A program made the position numbers and the translations under genes. DNA of 12,126 nt from Gammaproteobacteria bacterium (GTDB lineage: Bacteria; Pseudomonadota; Gammaproteobacteria; SZUA-229). The stretch is from assembly GCA_029287815.1 (NCBI GenBank), contig JARFQK010000174.1:1-12126 (forward strand), read 5' to 3'. Shown piece by piece: positions 6,425 through 12,126 of this stretch (position 1 is the first letter of the stretch; each line of letters starts with the position of its first letter). The notes below the pieces were generated by a model. It made no database searches and was not told the DNA's origin. It saw only the letters and a program-made list of their open reading frames with translations.

Positions 6425-8050
6425 CTGAACCCCGAGCTGCAACACAGCAGCTGGAAATACTTACGCCTGTTCAACTATTACCGGGCCGCGCTTGCCTTGC
6501 TATTCCTGACCCTGCATCTGAACGGGTGGACACACCTGTTTTTTCATCCCGGCTACTACGATCAACCGCTGTTCTTCTGGGCAACGATCGCCTATGTCGC
6601 CGCCAGCGTGGTCTTCATGCTGACCCTCTATTTACGAAAGCCGGGGCTCGACAGCCAGGTCGTGATACAAACCAGCGTCGACATCATTCTGATCATCATG
6701 TTGATGCACGCCAGCGGCGGCATTCGCTCCGGCATCGGCATGCTCCTGATTATCAGCATCTCGCTTTCGAGTATATTTCTGACCCGCCGCGTCACATTGT
6801 TCCTCGCGGCAGCGACATCGCTGGCACTGCTGGGCGAGCACATCTATTCACACCTGGTATTGCCGAATTATCGCGAAGCTTACATCCAGACCGGAATTCT
6901 GGGTGTCGTTATTTTTGCCTTCGCTTTTATTACGTCGATCGTGGCCAGACGGATGCGTGCGAGTGAACGCCTGGCCAGCGACCGCAGCCGGGAACTGAAG
7001 AGCGCCGTACAGATGAACGAGCAGATCATTCGCAGCATGCGCACCGGTATCCTCGTGGTCGACCCCAGCGGCTGGATCAAGATGGCGAACAACGCCGCCA
7101 GAAGCCTGCTGGGCATCGCTTCTGTGGACAACAACATGACACTCGAACAAGCACAACCTGAACTGCATAGTCGCTTTGTCGAATGGCAGAACAGCACTGT
7201 ACCCACTCAGCAAAAACCCATCCATCAGAGCCATGGCCTTCCGGACCTGCAGCCGGGCTTCAGCCGCATCGAGCCGTCAGCCGGCATGGACAGTACCACT
7301 CTGGTGTTTCTTGAGGACGCCAGCCGCCTCAATCAGCGCTTCCAGCAGGTCAGGCTGGCTTCACTCGGGCGGCTGACCGCCAGCATTGCCCATGAGATCC
7401 GTAATCCACTGGCGGCCATCAATCACGCGTCCCAGTTGCTGGAGGAAGCTCTGCAAAACAGTCCGGACAGCAAGCTGACAGAGATTATCAGCACCCAGGT
7501 AGAACGGCTCAACAGTGTGATCGAGAACGTATTGCAGCTCTCGCGTGAGCAGAGCGGCACCTCCGAGCCGATTCGATTATTGCCCTGGCTAGAAAAATTC
7601 AAGGATGAATACGCCACCTCGCAGGGACTGGACAAACAACAGATCAAGCTTCAGGTCGCGCCTGAAAACATGACGGTCTTGTTCGATTCGACCCAACTCC
7701 ACCAGGTCATGTGGAATTTGTGCGGCAATGCCGTCAATCACGCCCGCGTTCCTTTGGATCAGGTCTCCATCACCATGCGCGGCGGTATCGATACAGAGAG
7801 CCGACAGCCTTTCGTCGATGTCATCGACAATGGCCCCGGTATCGATGCCAAGACTGCAGCAAACATCTTCGAGCCCTTTTTCACCACCAGCAATGAGGGT
7901 ACCGGGCTGGGGCTGTTCATCACCAAGGAAGTCGTCGAAAGCAACCGGGCCAAAATCCGTCATGTCGCGCTTCCTGCCGGTGGTACCTGTTTCCGGATAT
8001 ATTTCATGCAAGCTACCGAACAAGGTCTGAGAAAGGTAGCCGGTCAATGA
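6425..8050 (+). CDS. pilS: Sensor histidine kinase PilS (start uncertain, no canonical start codon)
   Basis: PilS is the membrane kinase that phosphorylates PilR and so controls pilin transcription. Counted from CTG 6425 (541 residues), about six membrane segments fill residues 25-175. A PAS-like region follows ('MRTGILVVDPSGWIKMANNAA'). The HisKA motif 'RLTASIAHEIRNPLAA' has phospho-acceptor H323. The HATPase has the N-box 'NLCGNAVNHA' (N435), G1 'DNGPGID' (468-474) and G2 'GTGLGL' (492-497). The first ATG/GTG/TTG in frame is TTG 6497, which would remove 'SSWKYLRLFNYYRAALA', the part matching the 'ILRLYHLYR' N-terminus of Pseudomonas PilS, and half of the first membrane segment. The frame is open upstream to 6296 with no ATG, GTG or TTG. 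CTG 6425 is my best guess, giving an N-terminus (M)NPELQHSSW. A +1 shift at the upstream TGA or an assembly error are alternatives. Confidence 0.88.
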   Translation: MNPELQHSSWKYLRLFNYYRAALALLFLTLHLNGWTHLFFHPGYYDQPLFFWATIAYVAASVVFMLTLYLRKPGLDSQVVIQTSVDIILIIMLMHASGGIRSGIGMLLIISISLSSIFLTRRVTLFLAAATSLALLGEHIYSHLVLPNYREAYIQTGILGVVIFAFAFITSIVARRMRASERLASDRSRELKSAVQMNEQIIRSMRTGILVVDPSGWIKMANNAARSLLGIASVDNNMTLEQAQPELHSRFVEWQNSTVPTQQKPIHQSHGLPDLQPGFSRIEPSAGMDSTTLVFLEDASRLNQRFQQVRLASLGRLTASIAHEIRNPLAAINHASQLLEEALQNSPDSKLTEIISTQVERLNSVIENVLQLSREQSGTSEPIRLLPWLEKFKDEYATSQGLDKQQIKLQVAPENMTVLFDSTQLHQVMWNLCGNAVNHARVPLDQVSITMRGGIDTESRQPFVDVIDNGPGIDAKTAANIFEPFFTTSNEGTGLGLFITKEVVESNRAKIRHVALPAGGTCFRIYFMQATEQGLRKVAGQ

Positions 8051-8093
8051 TCATCAAAGTAACAATGACCATCAGGCAACGGGCATTCGAATA

Positions 8094-9434
8094 ATGACAG
8101 CAAAACACGTGTTAATCATTGACGACGAACCGGTGATCTGCGAGCTCATCGAGATCACGCTCGCACGCATGGGGCTGCATTCACGCTCAGCGATGAATTT
8201 GAAAGATGCCTACAAATTGGTCGACAGCGAACAGTTCGACCTGTGTTTAACCGATATGCGTCTTCCCGATGGTGATGGTCTCGAAATGGTGAGCTACATC
8301 CAGCAACACCACCCCGCCATACCGATCGCGGTCATCACAGCGCATGGCAACATGGAGCTTGCCGTAAAAGCATTGAAGGCGGGCGCCTTCGATTTCGTGT
8401 CCAAACCGGTCGACATCCAGATCCTCAGAAACCTGGTGTCCTCAGCGATCACGCTGCCAAGTGCGAACAACGACGCTGAAGCTGTCAGCAGAACGTCGAT
8501 CACTGGGCAGTCACCGGCTGTGACAGCCCTGACGAAGAAAATCGCAAAACTGGCGCGTAGTCAGGCACCAGTATTTATTCACGGCGAGTCTGGTTCCGGA
8601 AAAGAACGTGTCGCCAGGATGATTCACGAACAAGGCTCGCGCTGCGACGCGCCATTCATTCCAGTGAACTGCGGGGCGATACCCGCGGAGCTCATGGAAA
8701 GTGAATTTTTTGGCCATATCAAGGGCAGCTTTACCGGTGCTCATCATGACAAGCAGGGCTTGTTCCAGGCGGCTAGCGGAGGCACGCTGTTCCTCGATGA
8801 AATTGCTGAATTACCGCTGCATATGCAAGTCAAGCTGTTGCGTGTGATCCAGGAGAAAGCGGTCAAACCGGTAGGCGCTCACCGCGAGATTCCGGTGGAT
8901 GTGCGTATCCTCAGCGCCAGCCATAAGAATCTGGTCGCGCTGATCAAAGAAGGCCAGTTCAGAGAGGATTTATACTATCGGATCAATGTGATCGAGCTGA
9001 CTGTGCCCTCCCTGCGCGAGCGACGCGAGGATATCCCGCTGCTGGCGAAACAGATCCTCCAGCAACTCGCCGCCAAAGCCCATCGCGATATGACACCTCA
9101 GCTCGATGACGCTGCGATTGCTGCGTTGCAGGCCCACAATTTTCCGGGCAATGTCCGTGAGCTGGAGAATATCCTGGAACGCGCACTCGCGCTCGCCGAA
9201 GGCAGCGTGTTGCACAGCTCCGACCTGAAATTTTCCTCCAGCGCACGCCCCCCCGCGCCTACCAGTCTTGCCGATCGCACCCTGGCCAGACCGCTCGACC
9301 TCGCCAGCCAGGAAAAAAGCAGCATTATGCATGCGCTCGAACAAACCCGCTGGAACAAAACCGCCGCAGCAAAATTGCTCGGCCTCAGCCTGCGACAGCT
9401 GCGCTATCGACTGGAGAAATACCAGATCGAATGA
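8094..9434 (+). CDS. pilR: Sigma-54-dependent response regulator PilR
   Basis: This 446-residue NtrC-type activator has three domains. The receiver (1-120) has D10/D11, phospho-acceptor D54 in 'LCLTDMRLPDG' and K104 in 'FVSKPVD'. The AAA+ domain (about 135-375) has Walker A 'GESGSGKE' (164-171), the sigma-54 contact loop 'GSFTGA' (211-216), Walker B 'LFLDEIAEL' (232-240) and 'FREDLYYRINVI'. GSFTGA instead of GAFTGA is, as I recall, also the form in Pseudomonas PilR. A Fis-type helix-turn-helix (about 407-446, 'NKTAAAKLLGLSLRQLRYRLEKY') closes the protein. It follows pilS by 43 bases, so both are probably co-transcribed. Its expected target, a -24/-12 promoter, is present at pilA in this window. 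No strong Shine-Dalgarno sequence precedes ATG 8094, but the receiver starts correctly there. Confidence 0.95.
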   Translation: MTAKHVLIIDDEPVICELIEITLARMGLHSRSAMNLKDAYKLVDSEQFDLCLTDMRLPDGDGLEMVSYIQQHHPAIPIAVITAHGNMELAVKALKAGAFDFVSKPVDIQILRNLVSSAITLPSANNDAEAVSRTSITGQSPAVTALTKKIAKLARSQAPVFIHGESGSGKERVARMIHEQGSRCDAPFIPVNCGAIPAELMESEFFGHIKGSFTGAHHDKQGLFQAASGGTLFLDEIAELPLHMQVKLLRVIQEKAVKPVGAHREIPVDVRILSASHKNLVALIKEGQFREDLYYRINVIELTVPSLRERREDIPLLAKQILQQLAAKAHRDMTPQLDDAAIAALQAHNFPGNVRELENILERALALAEGSVLHSSDLKFSSSARPPAPTSLADRTLARPLDLASQEKSSIMHALEQTRWNKTAAAKLLGLSLRQLRYRLEKYQIE

Positions 9435-9457
9435 TCCTTCCAGGTCATCGCAAATAA

Positions 9458-9788
9458 TTCAACGCAGAGACGCGAAGGCGCAGAGGCCGCAAGGGTATGC
9501 TTTGATTGGGCGTTTAATGATTCAACGCAAAGACGCAGAGGCCGCAAAGAACTGCTGAATGTTAATTTGTCGTTAGAGTACAAGCCCGCTGCACACAAGC
9601 TCCACTGTGCTGCCGAACGAATGGAAGCAATGTCCTCGCACTGGTGGGAATAAATTCAAGCGATTACTTTGTTCAGTAGACTTCTCCCACCGGTCAGAGT
9701 GACTGTGGCGGACTAGCTGAAAATCTGGACGTCACCTAACCAGACAATTCTCTCTGCGGCCTCTGCGTCTCTGCGCCTCTGCGTTGAA
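9458..9788. repeat. Composite repeat: two direct and one inverted copy of a TTCAACGCAGAG-type unit
   Basis: Copy 1 (9458-9492) starts TTCAACGCAGAGACGCG and ends AGAGGCCGCAA. Copy 2 (9521-9548) starts TTCAACGCAAAGACGC and ends AGAGGCCGCAA, lacking eight internal bases. Copy 3 (9751-9788) is inverted and reads, on the minus strand, TTCAACGCAGAGGCGCAGAG and then ACGCAGAGGCCGCAGAGA. Copies 1 and 3 can pair nearly throughout, making a very long stem-loop around about 200 unique bases. Such 'AACGCAGAGACGCAGAGG' repeats are seen in many bacterial genomes (recalled, not searched). The element fills the gap between convergent pilR and the pilin accessory gene and may act as a two-way terminator. The core 9551-9750 shows no convincing gene. 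Confidence 0.8.
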
Positions 9789-9816
9789 ACCAGACTGATC
9801 AGCCTGCGACGACACC

Positions 9817-10671
9817 TCATTCACCCAGGAACGCCCTGATCATACCGTCCTCGATGCGTTGTACCACATTCTGCTCCTGCTCTATTTTCAACGGTAACGG
9901 CTCATCGTTGGCCTCGGCGCTGAGCCGCGTCGGCACATCCAGCGTGTGAGCAATGTTCAGCCGCTCCCGATCATAGACGGCAACCACCTTGCCATAGCGG
10001 CAGGACAAAGGTATCAGTTGATAGCGCTCGCTATCACTCTGAAATGTTGGATCAGTCTTCACCGCATCGGCATAGTCGGCACTCTCTTCCTTGAGTGCGC
10101 TCAAATCCAGGCGATACTTGTCCAGTCTGGGCAGAACCTGTTCATCCAGAGGGACAAATTTTTCACCGTAGTAGTAAACGGCAGAGCTTTTGGCCGCGAA
10201 CGCTTCCTTGGTGAATTCCAGCAATCCATCAATGGTATCGGGACGCTGCAGTAACGACAGGTTCTGCTTGCCACTAGGCCCCTTTGCAATAGCTGCAAGA
10301 TCGATTTCGCCGGCATCGGGCTGCGAAATGCAGGTGAACTTGCCCTGATAGAAGACGGTGGTAGCTGAGCGCTCTGTATAGACATTGTTAATGCCCCAAA
10401 TCAACGCAGCCATCTGTATGCTGAGAATTACAGACATGTCGAACTTCAGGCTTTTCTTGCCTGGCTTGAAGACCAGCAAAGTCAGTCCGGGGCCAAGAAC
10501 CACATCGACAAAGAAGATGGTCGCTATCGCGCGCTGACCACCATCAAGAACAAAATAGAATTCAGGATACCAGTGAAAGATGATCAGGTACGACAGCACC
10601 AGGAAGATCATGCTGCTCGCTGCCAGATGCGTCAAGAACGCCTGCTTTCGACTGATTTCTGTTAGTACCAT
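9817..10671 (-). CDS. TfpX/TfpZ-family type IV pilin accessory protein
   Basis: This 284-residue protein has three N-terminal membrane segments (about 12-33, 47-68, 78-97) and a large soluble C-terminal part. The pattern 'HWYPEFYFVLDGGQRAIATIFFVDVVLGPGLTLLVFKPGKKSLKFD' followed by 'IQMAALIWGINNVYTERSATTVFYQGKF' is the hallmark of the TfpX/TfpZ (FimB-like) family. These genes sit beside pilA in Pseudomonas, Moraxella, Dichelobacter and relatives, and affect the amount of surface pilin. Whether they act on pilin stability, export or assembly is not clear from sequence. Two cysteines (C114, C224) lie in the soluble part and could form a disulfide if it is periplasmic. Here the gene is transcribed away from pilA, whereas TfpX/Y/Z genes usually follow the pilin in the same direction. 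AGAGGTGAAGG lies upstream of the ATG. Confidence 0.85.
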   Translation of the reverse strand: MVLTEISRKQAFLTHLAASSMIFLVLSYLIIFHWYPEFYFVLDGGQRAIATIFFVDVVLGPGLTLLVFKPGKKSLKFDMSVILSIQMAALIWGINNVYTERSATTVFYQGKFTCISQPDAGEIDLAAIAKGPSGKQNLSLLQRPDTIDGLLEFTKEAFAAKSSAVYYYGEKFVPLDEQVLPRLDKYRLDLSALKEESADYADAVKTDPTFQSDSERYQLIPLSCRYGKVVAVYDRERLNIAHTLDVPTRLSAEANDEPLPLKIEQEQNVVQRIEDGMIRAFLGE

Positions 10672-10903
10672 TAGACCTTCACCTCTTTGCGCTTGCCTCG
10701 ATGTGAGTCAGAGTTAAATACCGGTGCTTTAATATTTATATACAAGATTTCCGATTTCTCCAGTCTCTTGAACACGGTGATGATGATTCTCCTGCGTCCG
10801 AGCACAGCATCTTTTTCAAATACGGACTGCTGCATGCCTTTCTGCAGGTGGTGATGATCAAGTGATTATCCATGAGGCCAGCTTGGGGTTTTATTGGCTA
10901 ACA

Positions 10904-10926
10904 AAATTGTCAACATGTGACAATTT
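10904..10926. promoter_or_regulatory. Perfect 9+9 palindrome, candidate PilR binding site upstream of pilA
   Basis: Arms AAATTGTCA (10904-10912) and TGACAATTT (10918-10926) are exact complements around the 5-base spacer ACATG. The core TGTCA...TGACA agrees with the TGTC-containing recognition sequence reported for Pseudomonas PilR. The centre lies about 120 bases upstream of the start expected from the sigma-54 promoter, the normal range for an enhancer-type site. It could also serve another regulator, since it lies between two divergent genes. The rest of 10672-11010 shows no gene that I can support. Confidence 0.55.
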
Positions 10927-11010
10927 GATCCCCCACCCAACAGCGGCATAGATACCGGACGGCACCCCTAAGCCATTGTTTATAAATTAAATTCCTGATT
11001 TCCGGCAAAT

Positions 11011-11025
11011 TGGCATAGTGTCTGC
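11011..11025 (+). promoter_or_regulatory. Sigma-54 (-24/-12) promoter of pilA
   Basis: The sequence TGGCATAGTGTCTGC fits the TGGCAC-N5-TTGC consensus, with GG at 11012-11013 and GC at 11024-11025, exactly the required 10 bases apart. The two departures are T for C after TGGCA and C for T before TGC. Transcription should start near 11037, leaving a leader of about 60 bases before the pilA ATG at 11098. PilR, encoded in the window, is the natural activator. Confidence 0.82.
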
Positions 11026-11097
11026 TATATGAATAACAGCTTTCAACAATTGAGCGAAAGCAACATAAAACAGATTGCTAACTCTCAGGAGAGAATG

Positions 11098-11544
11098 ATG
11101 AAGAAGACCCAAGGTTTTACCCTTATCGAACTGATGATCGTAGTCGCCATTATCGGTATTTTGGCTGCTATCGCGATTCCGTCTTACAACAGCTACATCG
11201 ACACTTCCAACATGTCGAAAGTAACCAGCAACTTCGACGAAGCCCGTCGCATCATCAAGAACGAAGCATCCAAGGAAAAATCTCAGGCGGCTCTTGGTCT
11301 GGCACCGACTGGCATCAACGGTGGTGTCCTGCCGTCTGTTGCGGCAGACACTGACTGGGTTGCCCACCTGAACAACACCACGGCGGCCAAATCGCCTTCT
11401 GGCGATCCAGCTTATGCAGCAGCTCCGGTTGACGCTGATGGTGTCGTCGGTATCTCTGGCGGTCCGTTGAACGCGCTTGCTATTACTGTCTCTCAGCCAC
11501 AGTACCTGGACCTGCCTGCTGATATTACCGCTGACGTTCAGTAA
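11098..11544 (+). CDS. pilA: Major type IV pilin PilA
   Basis: This is a 148-residue type IVa prepilin. The leader MKKTQG is cut by prepilin peptidase before F; the mature protein starts FTLIELMIVVAIIGILAAIA with the conserved E5, and is 142 residues long. 'IPSYNSYIDTSNMSKVTSNFDEARRIIKNE' continues the N-terminal helix. The globular part is rich in Ala, Gly, Asp and Pro ('SGDPAYAAAPVDADGVVGISGGPLNA'). There is no cysteine anywhere, so the C-terminal disulfide loop of classical pilins is missing. The start is ATG 11098, because AGGAG ends 6 bases upstream and because an upstream in-frame ATG at 11029 precedes the predicted transcription start. ATG 11095 is the only close rival. Pilin polymers drive twitching, adhesion and DNA uptake. 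It should be controlled by PilSR through the sigma-54 promoter. Confidence 0.93.
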   Translation: MKKTQGFTLIELMIVVAIIGILAAIAIPSYNSYIDTSNMSKVTSNFDEARRIIKNEASKEKSQAALGLAPTGINGGVLPSVAADTDWVAHLNNTTAAKSPSGDPAYAAAPVDADGVVGISGGPLNALAITVSQPQYLDLPADITADVQ

Positions 11545-11551
11545 GCTGTCA

Positions 11552-11572
11552 GCATAATCGGTTCGATTATGC
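11552..11572 (+). other. Perfect 8-base-pair hairpin in the pilA 3' leader-out region
   Basis: GCATAATC (11552-11559) and GATTATGC (11565-11572) pair exactly around the loop GGTTC, starting 8 bases after the pilA stop. There is no T-run after it, so it is not itself a terminator. A structure here could protect the abundant pilin mRNA from 3' exonucleases; that role is inferred. Confidence 0.6.
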
Positions 11573-11584
11573 AGCTGATAAACA

Positions 11585-11612
11585 GGGGGGGCTTTGCCCC
11601 CCTTTCTTATTT
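11585..11612 (+). terminator. Intrinsic terminator after pilA
   Basis: GGGGGGC (11586-11592) pairs with GCCCCCC (11596-11602) around the loop TTT, followed by TTTCTTATTT. This very GC-rich 7-base-pair stem with a T-rich tail is a typical rho-independent terminator. It separates pilA from the next pilin gene, which therefore probably needs its own promoter or depends on read-through. Confidence 0.85.
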
Positions 11613-11889
11613 GATGGACCTGTCAAGTGCGCTGGTTGGCAAGAGCCGCGCTCAGCACTCTATTGGTTAGCTGTGATTCGCGGCATCGGCGTACAAGCCC
11701 TAGCCTGCAGGACAAAAAAAACTCCTTAGCCGCAGAATGCACGAACCCTGGTTTCCTCAATGATAACAGCAGGAGCCAGAATACGCTTTATCCGGCTATT
11801 CGGCACGCTCGGCAGATTCTCGGTCCGAATGCCACGCATTTTGCTGAAAATCATCCATAATTAACAACATCTATCTGGAGGATGTGGAG

Positions 11890-12126
11890 ATGAACGAATC
11901 CAAACAGTCGGGCTATACCCTGGTCGAGCTGATGGTCACGGTCGGAATCATCGGGGTGCTTGCGGCGGTTGCGGTGCCCGCGTACGAGGGTTATATCGAG
12001 CTGGGCGAACGCACGGCCACCCAGGAAAATGCCGAGCAGCTCGCGATATTTCTGGACAACTATTTCTACGAAAATGGCACTTACATAGCTGGCACGTATG
12101 AACCGGGTGGTGATACCGCAACGCTT
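11890..12126 (+). CDS. PilE-like minor or second type IV pilin, 5' part
   Basis: The first 79 codons are visible and the gene runs off the window. The leader MNESKQSG is followed by YTLVELMVTVGIIGVLAAVAVPAYEGYIELGERTA, so cleavage is after G8, with E5 of the mature protein conserved. The first mature residue is Tyr instead of the usual Phe, which prepilin peptidase tolerates but does so less often. The next part ('NAEQLAIFLDNYFYENGTYIAGTYEPGGD') resembles the 'LERYYTENGTY' region of PilE-type minor pilins. GGAGG (11877-11881) lies 8 bases before ATG 11890. It follows pilA by 345 bases that include the pilA terminator. The 11613-11889 stretch shows no gene I can support. The missing C-terminus would decide between minor pilin and alternative major pilin. 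Confidence 0.85.
   Translation, partial: MNESKQSGYTLVELMVTVGIIGVLAAVAVPAYEGYIELGERTATQENAEQLAIFLDNYFYENGTYIAGTYEPGGDTATL

Noticed and set aside
9551..9750. Small RNA gene or cargo gene inside the composite repeat
   Set aside because: No open frame with a ribosome site and no clear promoter-terminator pair; described only as the core of the repeat.
11029..11097. In-frame N-terminal extension of PilA starting at ATG 11029
   Set aside because: It begins upstream of the transcription start expected from the sigma-54 promoter (near 11037), would give a leader far longer than type IVa prepilins use, and has a worse ribosome site than ATG 11098.
11637..11651. Possible second sigma-54 promoter (TGGCAAGAGCCGCGC) before the PilE-like gene
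   Set aside because: The GG-N10-GC spacing fits, but the -12 part reads CGC instead of TGC and it lies about 240 bases from the gene; too weak to list.
11627..11860. 77-codon open frame between the two pilin genes
   Set aside because: Its composition (MRWLARAALSTLLVSCDSRHRR...) resembles no protein family, there is no ribosome site, and it ends at the next pilin's leader; probably chance.

Overview
The window looks like a chromosomal segment of a gammaproteobacterium. The bamD / rluD-pgeF divergent pair is the arrangement known from Escherichia coli (bamD opposite rluD-yfiH). A PP0621-family gene followed by pilS-pilR and type IV pilin genes is typical of Pseudomonas-like and sulfur-oxidising (Chromatiales-like) lineages. 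No sequence here fixes the genus. A secreted rhodanese would fit, but does not prove, a sulfur-metabolising lifestyle.

Layout. (1) 2-172: C-terminal end of a GGDEF (diguanylate cyclase) protein. (2) 173-610: a convergent gap holding two separate imperfect inverted-repeat elements of dispersed type (219-305 and 360-447). (3) 611-1747, minus strand: an unrecognised small secreted protein followed by a secreted rhodanese-domain protein, probably one operon. (4) 1920-3633, minus strand: rluD then pgeF, overlapping by 8 bases. (5) 3712-4515: bamD, divergent from rluD. (6) 4521-6140, minus strand: glutamine-dependent NAD synthetase, ending 5 bases from the bamD stop. (7) 6172-9434, plus strand: PP0621-family protein, PilS and PilR. 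(8) 9435-9816: a convergent gap with three copies of a 'TTCAACGCAGAG'-type repeat in direct and inverted orientation. (9) 9817-10671, minus strand: a TfpX/TfpZ-family pilin accessory protein. (10) 10672-11094: pilin control region with a well-placed sigma-54 promoter and an upstream 9+9 palindrome. (11) 11098-11544: major pilin PilA, followed by a hairpin and a strong intrinsic terminator. (12) 11890-end: a second, PilE-like pilin, cut by the window edge.

How it fits together. The right half is a self-contained type IV pilin module: a membrane sensor (PilS), a sigma-54 activator (PilR), the -24/-12 promoter that such an activator would use, the pilin itself, and a pilin-specific accessory membrane protein transcribed away from pilA. 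The left half is housekeeping: outer-membrane protein assembly, ribosomal pseudouridylation, purine/peptidoglycan quality control and NAD synthesis.

The most notable points are: pilS has no ATG, GTG or TTG start that preserves its conserved N-terminus; pilA encodes a pilin without any cysteine; an apparently undescribed palindrome lies upstream of the pilA sigma-54 promoter; and three unrelated dispersed repeat families all sit at convergent gene ends. I see no CRISPR array, transposase, prophage, rRNA or tRNA gene, and no clearly new multi-gene system.
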